Source of the DNA: Tuctoria greenei
Lineage: Eukaryota > Streptophyta > Magnoliopsida > Poales > Poaceae
Direction of reading: 5' to 3'
Assembly: GCA_036927565.1 (NCBI GenBank)
Contig: JAYESD010000001.1
Location: forward strand, 74,543,751-74,607,750
Length of the DNA: 64,000 nucleotides
Below the pieces are notes generated by a model that ran no database searches, was not told the origin of the DNA, and was given only the letters and a program-made list of their open reading frames with translations. Position 1 is the stretch's first letter. Each line of letters begins with the position of its first letter. The position numbers and the translations under genes were made by a program. Positions 57,101 through 64,000 of this stretch are shown here, in pieces.

Positions 57101-60100
57101 ATGCAGCCTCAACTTTTGTACGAGCTATGTACAAAACTTTCGAAGAACTCATCAGAGACATAGTGGAAGTGTATGTCGATGACATCGTGGTCAAAGTCAA
57201 GAACAAGGAGTCCCTCTTGGACACCTTGCAGGCTATCTTCGACAAGCTGCGGGCCACCCGCACGAAGCTAAACCCAGACAAGTGCGTATTTGGGGTTAGT
57301 TCCGGAAAGCTTCTTGGTTTCCTGGTAAGTCACCGGGGCATAGAGGCTAATCCGGCGAAGATAAAAGCCACTGAAGACATGCGGCCACCAACTCGCATCA
57401 AAGACGTCCAAAAATTAACTGGATGTCTAGCAGCCCTCAGCCGGTTCATTTCAAGACTGGCGGAAAGGGCACTTCCCTTCTTCAAGTTACTGAGGAAGTC
57501 CGGACCATTCCAATGGTCTGAAGAAGCAGAGAAGGCATTCCAGGAGCTGAAACAGTTCCTCACCACCCTACCAGTCTTGGTAGCTCCGAACCCCGGTGAG
57601 CCTTTATTGCTTTACATTTCAGCTGCTGACGAAGTCGTCAGTATGGTTCTGGTTGCGGAGAGACCGGAACTACCCAATACTCAGGAATCCAGACCCCTTC
57701 GGGAGGGTCCGGAGGTTCCTGAAAGCGGGTCTGGGTCCCAGCTCCCAGACTTGAACCCACAAGAAGCCACTTCAGAGGACCCTGATTCCTCCGAGAGGAT
57801 CCAGGTCATTCCTGAAGAAGTTCCGGGTTCTTCCACCCAGAACCCGGAGGTCCCTGAAGATAGTCCGGACCTCTCCGATAGGGTCCGGATCGATGAAGAG
57901 GAAGCTCCGGACCCCTCCGGGAGGGTCCGGACCATTCAACGCCCGGTATACTTCATCAGTGAAGTGTTACATGATGCCAAGACTCGATACCTAGAGGTGC
58001 ATAAGCTGCTCTATGCAGTTCTTATTGCCTCAAGGAAGCTTCGACATTATTTCCAAGCTCACAAAGTCTCGGTGGTAACCTCATATCCACTTCGAGCGAT
58101 CCTGCATAATCCCAATTCAACTGGGAATATTGCAAAGTGGGCAGCGGAACTGGCTGAATTCGACCTCGAATTCATTCCAAGACAAGCAATCAAGAGTCAA
58201 GCGTTGGCAGATTTCATGGCAGAATGGACTCCCTCTCCATTAAACCCAGGGGGCCCCAGCGAGCAGAAGACGGAACCACAAGTTCCAGCCTTCACTAAGC
58301 CTCACTGGACCCTTTACTTCGACGGCTCCATGCAGAAGCAGGGAGCCGGAGCTGGAATCCTTCTCCTTGCACCAACCGGGGAGAAGGTGAAATACATGGT
58401 GCACCTTGACTTCAAGGCAACCAACAACATGGCGGAGTACGAAGCACTCATCTATGGATTAAAGGTGGCACTATCATATGGTGTCAAGTAGTTGCTGGTC
58501 AAAGGAGATTCCCAACTTGTCATCAAACAGGTGAAGGGTGAATGCTCCTGCAATAACCTCCAGCTGGCTGCTTATCTCCTTGAAGTCCAGAGGCTTCAGA
58601 AGGACTTCGAAGTCCTAGACCTTCACCATGTTCAGCGTGCTCACAACGCTGAAGCTGACGAACTCTCGACCAAGGCGTCAACCGGAGCTCCGGCTCCTGA
58701 CGGAACCTTTGTCCGGAGGTTGTCAAAACCCACAGTTCAGCCTGCCGAATTGAACGAAGGGGGCGAGATCAGCATCCCGAAGCTGACAGTCCCGATGGCC
58801 CTGTTACCATGGCAGCCATCAAGGGTCGTAGGTGCTGCCGGAAGCTCCGAGCAACCCAGCACGCAAGACTCAAATGCTCAAGTCAGTTCCGATGCATGGA
58901 TCTCGGAGATCCGGAACTACTTGAAAGACAACATCCTTCCTGACGATGATGTATCCGCTGACCGGGTAGTCAGATTGGCTAAAAGATACACGTTGGTAGA
59001 AGGGGATCTCTACCGGCGCGGTGCCAACGGCATCCTAATGCGGTGCATCACAAGGGAAGAAGGCTGCGAGCTCCTCGCAGAAATCCATGGAGGCGAGTGT
59101 GGGAACCACGCATCTTCCCGCACGCTGGTCGGAAAAGCCTTTCGGCACGGCTTCTACTGGCCTACAGCGCTCCAGGATGCTACTGAGCTAGTGAAGAAAT
59201 GCAAAGCATGCCAATTTCATGCAAAGCAAATTCATACACCTGCTCAGTCCTTACAAATGATACCTCCTACATGGCCTTTCGCTGTGTGGGGGATGGACAT
59301 CTTGGGACCCTTCCCAAGAGCCGTCGGAGGGTACAAGTTCCTGTACGTCGCCATCGACAAGTTCACCAAGTGGCCGGAAGCTACTCCTGTTGTGACGATC
59401 AACAAACAATCTGCAATCAATTTTCTACAATCTATCGTGAGCAGATTCGGAGTCCCAAATAAGATCATCACTGATAATGGGACTCAGTTCACAAGCTCCG
59501 CATTTCAAGGATATTGCGAAGACCTCGGCATACAAGTTTGCTACGCTTCTGTAGCTCATCCTGCCAGCAATGGACAAGCCGAGAGAGCAAATGCAGAGAT
59601 CCTTAAAGGACTCAAAACGCGCACTTATGAGCGTTTGAAAAAGCACGGAGCCAATTGGATCGAAGAGCTTCCGCCCACTCTATGGGCCAACAGGACTTCT
59701 CCAAGTCGGGCAACCGGAGAAACACCCTTCTTCCTGGTGTACGGAGCTAAAGCGATCCTTCCTCCGGAAATCACCTTGGGTTCCCTCCGAGTCCGGACCT
59801 TCGACGAAGCCGCGCAGGACCAGCTCCGGCGTGAAGACCTAGACCTCCTCGAGGAGGGAAGGTGCCAAGCAGCTGTTCGGAACGCCCGATACCGCCAAGC
59901 TCTACGGCGCTATCATCAGCGGCATGTACACAACCGACAGCTCGAGGAAGGCGATCTGGTGCTACGGAGAATACTATCCAGAGAAGGGCAAAACAAACTC
60001 TCCCCCGGCTGGGAAGGGCCCTTCCGAGTGATCAGAGTATCCTGTCCCGGAAGCGTTCGCTTGGCTACTGAGGATGGGACACCTCTCCCAAATCCTTGGA

Positions 60101-60132
60101 ACATCGAGCACCTCCGTAAGTTCTACACTTAA
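54172..60132 (+). pseudogene. Tat-lineage gag-pol polyprotein, interrupted by two TAG codons
   Basis: A single frame of 1986 codons plus stop contains only two internal stops, TAG at 54544 and TAG at 58489. Parts in order: Pro/Ala-rich N terminus; gag domain about 54840-55330 (PEKFDGTVNPVEFLQIY; WEELCRQFTANFGSSY); CCHC-like knuckle with histidine in the second position (CPIHKTSSHRLEDC, 55552-55593); protease with LVDGGSGLNLI near 56032; RT with MCIDYTTLNKACPKDPF and YVDDIVV at 57172; first RNase H split by a 93-residue acidic insert (57661-57939); second, archaeal-type RNase H from about 58300 (TLYFDGSMQKQGAGAGI); integrase with D at 59296, D at 59473 and E at 59581 (DD35E). The second TAG falls inside the second RNase H. 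Full synthesis is therefore blocked unless read through. Confidence 0.9.
57661..57939 (+). other. Acidic Pro-rich insert in the first RNase H of the Tat polyprotein
   Basis: Between SMVLVAER and RPVYFISEVL, adjacent in the relatives I know apart from a few residues, lie about 93 residues rich in E, D, P and S. They contain loose repeats such as DPSGRVR, DLSDRVRI and DSSERIQVI, and at DNA level repeated TCCGGA and GGGTCCGG words. The insert keeps the reading frame and has no stop. It lies at a surface loop of the RNase H fold, judging from its place between conserved strands. Confidence 0.75.
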
Positions 60133-61279
60133 TTCCACGGAGGTGAGTCTTAAGTAACTTGAAATGTATGTTATAGAGTCATTGTACAGAGTCGGGTAGT
60201 TCCTCCGGGAGAGCAGCCGGACCTTTCCCGAAAGGTTTGAAAAGCTCATGCAACACTTGATACAGTCTCCGGACTAGAAGTGTAGCTAACTACCCTGGGT
60301 CAAATGAGAAACCGAACACACTTAGCCTGGTTCCGTACCCTAAGAGTGTACTTGTTTCCCCTGTACCCCGGACCTATAATGAAAGACATCTTCATGTGAA
60401 ATAGACTCCACGTGCATTCATTTTTGCATAAGGCTCGACATTTTTATTTTTCTCTTTCTTGTCTATAACAGAAACGTGCAATTCTTAAGAAGTTCTAGTT
60501 TAACCGGTTTATGTACGATTTAAGTTGAATTGTTGGATTTTTTAGATTTAAATGTCGTCTGTGGCCAACTCGCCTGAAAGTCGCCAAGCCATTCTAGGGT
60601 CGGAGTGCGCTATCGACTTAGCCTGGTCAAGCACCCTAAGTATGCCACTCTACCTACACCCCGGCAGGCCAAAGTAAGGTGGGTCCATGGACAATTGGAT
60701 CTAAAAGAAAAGACAATCCATCCAATTGTACTAAAAATCGTGTTCAACTTGAAATTCTCTTGAGAACCGTAAGCCACGACGAAGTTATAGATAAGGAACG
60801 AATTTTACTGTTTTTCTTGGCTTAAGTGTGCAGGAAAAATGAACCCAAAGTTGAGGGAGAAAAACCGGAGCTAACCAAGCTCCGACACCTTGAAGTATTA
60901 ACTATCGACGCTCAACGTGTTGGTAGAGGCTATTGCCGGAGCTACTAAGCTCCGACGATGGACAGTGTTGGAGCTTCTAAGCTCCGACGACTTCAAGGGA
61001 CCTTCACTATTGGAAACTTCGGACCTAAATTATATGAGTTCGAAGCAAATTCGTCTTCAACAAAACTCAACATCCTTTTGGTACATGTCCACAATCAAAA
61101 TTGTGCACATCTACCAGGGGGCCAAGTGAAGATAAAGATGTTTAAGACAAAAAAAAAATGAAATTCGCAAAAAAGTGAGGATTTCATTTCATTTGAAGAC
61201 CGGAGATTACATCTGGAGACAAGGGATTACAAAATTGAGGAAGAAGAGAAGATACAAGTAAAAGCTAAGAGAGATGGTC
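60133..61279. other. Noncoding spacer of the Tat element between pol and the antisense gene
   Basis: Nothing coding is seen. Three short units of GGAGCT..TAAGCTCCGAC lie in 60870-60990. The region probably contains the 3' untranslated part of both the sense pol message and the antisense gene. Confidence 0.5.
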
Positions 61280-64000
61280 CTAAACCCTATGGAAGAACTC
61301 GGCAACCTTCTGGGCGACCTCCGACACGCTGGCTCGGGTAGCTTCGCCTTCTCCTTCGACGAGGCCTTCAAGCACCGGGTCCAGAGGGAATCGAGGGTTC
61401 CGGCTAGTGTGGCACGTCAACACATACTCTGTGACGTTCCTAGCCAGGGATTGCCCCTCGACCTCCAGCTGGTCCGCGATGACGTCGCCCACCTTGGAGA
61501 GCTTGCTGCCCGAAGCACTCAACGCTTGCAACGCAAGGTCCGGCTCCGGCTCCGGATCATCCGGGAGCACGGGGCTGAAACCCATCGGCGCCAGCGCATC
61601 GTCGGCCTTGCTCAGGAACTCCCAAATTTGCAGGGAGTCCGTCTTCCTCAGGCCCTTCATCTCTTCCAAGGACCTCCGGGCCGCCGCCAGCTCCGAATTC
61701 TCGCGGGAGAGACGCTCAACTTCTTTGGCGTTTTGCTGAATCTTCGCAGCAACCTGCTTCTCAAGTCTTCCGAGCTCCTCCTCCCGGAGGTGGATCTTGT
61801 TCCGGCGGTCGACCAGGTCTTTCTCCCTAGCCTCTATTTTCTTCTCCCGGGCGACAAGGGCACACTCGTACTCGTAGAGTTCCTGCCCCCGCACCCAGGT
61901 CTTCTCCTCCTCCTCGAGGCAGCGCTCTTCCAATTTCTTAGTGCGCTCCTCGATACCCTTGTCCGCCAGAGCTGTCTTCTCGGCGAGCTCTTCTTCACGT
62001 CGCAAGACGTCATCCCGTAGCTCCAGGAGTTTTTGCTCCTCATCCCCGAGCCGCTTTTCCCTTCCCTCAAGTGCCTCTCGGCGCTTGATGAGTGCGGTGC
62101 TGATGGCCTCGAGTTGATCAAACCGAGCGTTGGCCGCGTCATTAGCAGCCTTAGCTTGGTCATGGTACTCCCGGGATTGGGCGTCGAGGTTGTGAGTCAT
62201 GCTCTCCCTCTCGTCCAGCATCTCACCCCAGAGCTCCAGGCGGACCTTCTCCCGCCTGATCCATTCCTTGTCATCCGCAATCCTCGACTGCGCCAGCTTG
62301 GTCTCGAATTGGAGTCGATTACGCCACCTCCTAAGGGTTTGGCGCTCCTCTTCAAGAGCCTTGCTGTCGTGGAAGAAGGCTAGTTGGACTTGACGTAGAC
62401 TGGAGCAAGCATTGTCGATGGACATCGACAGAGAGATGGGCTCCGGACCTGCCGGGATCTCCTCCGCTGGTTCCAGCGGGTCTTCATTTACAAAAATTGG
62501 GTCCCACTCTACGAGAGTGGAACCCCGAGCTTCCAAGGCACTAGGGCACTCCTCCGGGATGGCCTCAGTCGCCACCGAAGAAGGTCCCGTCACCAAGTCT
62601 TCATTTGCCCCCTCAAGCTGGGGGCCAGCGACTTCGTTCAGGCACTCTGGCTCCGCCACGGGTACCATCGACGTCGTCGCCTCCACTGGCTCCGACCGGG
62701 ACACTTCTTCTGAGGGAGGCTCAAGCTCCCTCGTCTCTTCGACCACCGGCTCTGCGGCCGGCGCCTCCACAATCACCGGCTCTGCAGCCGGTGCTCCAAT
62801 AATTACCGGCTCTGCGACCGGAGCTTCGGAAGTAACCGGCTCAACTGCCGGAACCACTTCAACTTCCGGCTCGCATGCCGGGGCTTCAGCTACCTCCGGC
62901 TCAACCGCCGGGGCTTCAGCATTTTCCGGCTCTGAAGCCGGTACCGCAACTTCCTCCGACTCAACAGCCGGAGCTTCTCCTTCTGCAGCACCAGGACCCG
63001 GAGCTTCAACCTCCGGAACGGGTGCCGCTGGCGCATCTTCAATCCCGTGGTCCGGCGCTACCACGGGAACTTCTGGAGACGAGTCGAGGTCCATGACCAC
63101 GACAGCCGGCGCCGGAGCTGTCGCAGCCTCCGCTTGGGGCGGCACCGGAGCTGGAGCAGAAGCCCCCGCAGCCTCAGACACTGTGGCCGAGGGCGGAGCT
63201 TCACTCCCCTTCTTGGGAACGCTGCAGATAAAGAACGAAGAAATTGAGCAAACAGATGCTATAATTAAAAGTTAATTGAGGTAAGCAAGAAAAATTACCT
63301 TGGGAGGCTCACGCACCAGCTTGCGCGGAACCTCTTTCCCGGACGTTCCGGGCTGGCTACGGTCGGCGTAGGAGCTCCGGGAGGACTCCCAGGACTTGCC
63401 GTGGCCGCGGGCGTTTCCCGGGTCGGAGCCCTCCTTGATCGGGAGGAACTCCTGGACCTGGAGGCCCTCACCGCTTCTCGTACCGGAGTCGCCTGCCCGG
63501 AGCTGGCACCTCCGGAGGGACCCACCACGGGGACAGCCGCACTCCGGGAGGATCCTACCGCCGGAACAGTAGCGCTCTGAAAAGACCCCACCACGGGGAC
63601 AGCCGCCACGGCGGCGGAGGATCTTCCTTCCTGAGGACGGGGAACGGGGGAGGAAGTAGCAAGCCCGACGGACCTTCCGTCAGCATGTCGCAGCTTCCTC
63701 TTCCGGCTCTCCGGCTCCTCCGCCAGCTCCTTGCCCTTGCCGGTGACTTCAGCTCTTGGCTGAGAGACAGGGGCGGAGCCGCCTTCCGACAACCCGGGGA
63801 TCGCTAACCGGGCGGTTGATCTTCTCTCGACGACGCCAAGGTCGTCAAGCGCGGGCATCTTCCGCCGGAGCTCCCTGCTGAACTCAACTTCCACGTTCAG
63901 GGGGAGGAAAGCCGGCGGCGGAGTCAAGTACTCTCCGTCAACATCGATGCCGTGCTGGAATTTCTTGAGGTGAAACTCCAAGGACTTCCCCACCATGCTG
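61280..64000 (-). CDS. Antisense spliced gene of the Tat element (coiled-coil protein), 5' end beyond window
   Basis: Exon 1 (from beyond 64000 to 63299) has SLEFHLKKFQHGIDVDGEYL, a Ser/Arg-rich basic stretch and ends AAG at the donor GTAATT. A 77-bp intron (63298-63222) ends TTATCTGCAG. Exon 2 (63221-61280) stays in frame, making a product of at least 880 residues. It contains 10-residue repeats of the type EPxxxEAPAA (about 62970-62740) and then a long coiled coil with heptads (62400-61650; REKRLGDEEQKLLELRDDVL, REEELGRLEKQVAAKIQQNA). No stop interrupts it. Such antisense genes are known in Tat-lineage elements and often carry the PF04195 'putative gypsy transposon' domain, which would lie upstream of the visible part. 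Function is unknown. Confidence 0.75.
62740..62970 (-). repeat. 30-bp (10-residue) tandem repeats in the antisense gene
   Basis: In the minus-strand frame the units read EPVTSEAPVA, EPVIIGAPAA, EPVIVEAPAA and similar; at DNA level they are CCGGCTC...GCCGG blocks 30 bp apart. The repeats form a low-complexity acidic/proline linker ahead of the coiled coil. Confidence 0.75.

Larger units (their letters stand above)
53304..64000 (+). mobile_element. Ty3/gypsy retrotransposon of the Tat lineage, partial (right end beyond window)
   Basis: The plus strand carries a 5' LTR, a tRNA-Arg-type PBS, a gag-pol frame with two RNase H domains and a DD35E integrase, a noncoding spacer, and a spliced gene on the opposite strand. 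Dual RNase H and an extra antisense gene downstream of integrase are hallmarks of Tat-lineage elements (Retand/Grande/RIRE2 types). Only two nonsense codons disrupt gag-pol. The element inserted into the 795-bp repeat; GTATT precedes the LTR and is the predicted target duplication. Confidence 0.9.

Noticed and set aside
58489..58491. Programmed stop-codon readthrough in the Tat polyprotein
   Set aside because: The stop lies inside the second RNase H domain, not at a gag/pol border, and the following bases do not fit a known readthrough context.
61274..62020. A 248-codon plus-strand frame
   Set aside because: It is the complement of the coiled-coil exon of the antisense gene; the minus frame has heptads and a matching splice junction, the plus frame has no recognisable content.
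62412..63275. A 287-codon Ser/Gly/Ala-rich plus-strand frame
   Set aside because: It is the complement of the 10-residue repeats of the antisense gene and would read across the intron.
1..64000. An intact new defence, biosynthetic or regulatory system
   Set aside because: All long frames fall into known retrotransposon, CACTA or grass repeat families, or are short unknown fragments; no co-oriented group of intact host genes exists in this window.

Overview
This window is plant nuclear DNA, most probably from a grass (Poaceae; panicoid is my inference). The evidence is the element content: Ty3/gypsy chromovirus-like elements, a Tat-lineage gypsy element with two RNase H domains and an antisense gene, a SIRE/Opie-like copia element, several CACTA (En/Spm) elements, Stowaway-type ends and a DUF4283-like gene. 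I found no intact host gene, tRNA, rRNA or CRISPR array. Almost all of the sequence is nested or decayed transposable elements, with small gene fragments in the 41-51 kb interval.

Layout. (1) 1-5787: minus-strand gypsy element A (integrase start, RNase H, RT, protease, gag remnant, PBS, 5' LTR), all decayed. Its LTR carries a short CACTA-like insertion. A is inserted in the RT of gypsy element B. (2) 5788-13865: element B, minus strand (RT start, protease, gag, long leader, PBS, 4.56-kb LTR). (3) 13866-17621: a diverged second copy of the same LTR type, so B appears to sit inside an older relative. (4) 17622-25786: CACTA element 1, minus strand, with a TNP2 pseudogene and a second Transposase_24-like gene between subterminal repeat blocks. 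(5) 25787-26643: AT-rich noncoding DNA. (6) 26644-32188: copia element with LTR, PBS, intact gag and a broken pol that stops at the start of RT. (7) 32189-about 38312: CACTA element 2, plus strand, of the same family as element 1; its right end is missing. (8) 38313-40629: an array of about 72-bp hairpin-forming units. (9) 40630-42079: a MEI2-like RRM gene fragment with an internal 225-bp exon-intron duplication. (10) 43353-46989: a third TNP2 gene of another CACTA group, nearly continuous, followed by a 28-bp minisatellite. (11) 47880-51372: a DUF4283-like gene with one nonsense codon, two related genes of unknown function, an F-box-like fragment and Stowaway pieces. (12) 51574-53303: 795-bp tandem repeats with CACTA-type AGGCGGTT motifs. 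(13) 53304-64000 and beyond: a young-looking Tat-lineage gypsy element whose gag-pol frame is broken only by two TAG codons, with a spliced coiled-coil gene on the opposite strand.

The genes do not form a host pathway. The retroelement proteins form the usual gag/protease/RT/RNase H/integrase set, and the CACTA genes form the usual TNP2 plus second-protein pair. The most unusual items are the MEI2-like duplication, the acidic insert in the Tat RNase H region, the intact antisense gene, the palindrome-rich copia LTR, and the strand-asymmetric G/C tract conserved at the same place in both related CACTA elements.
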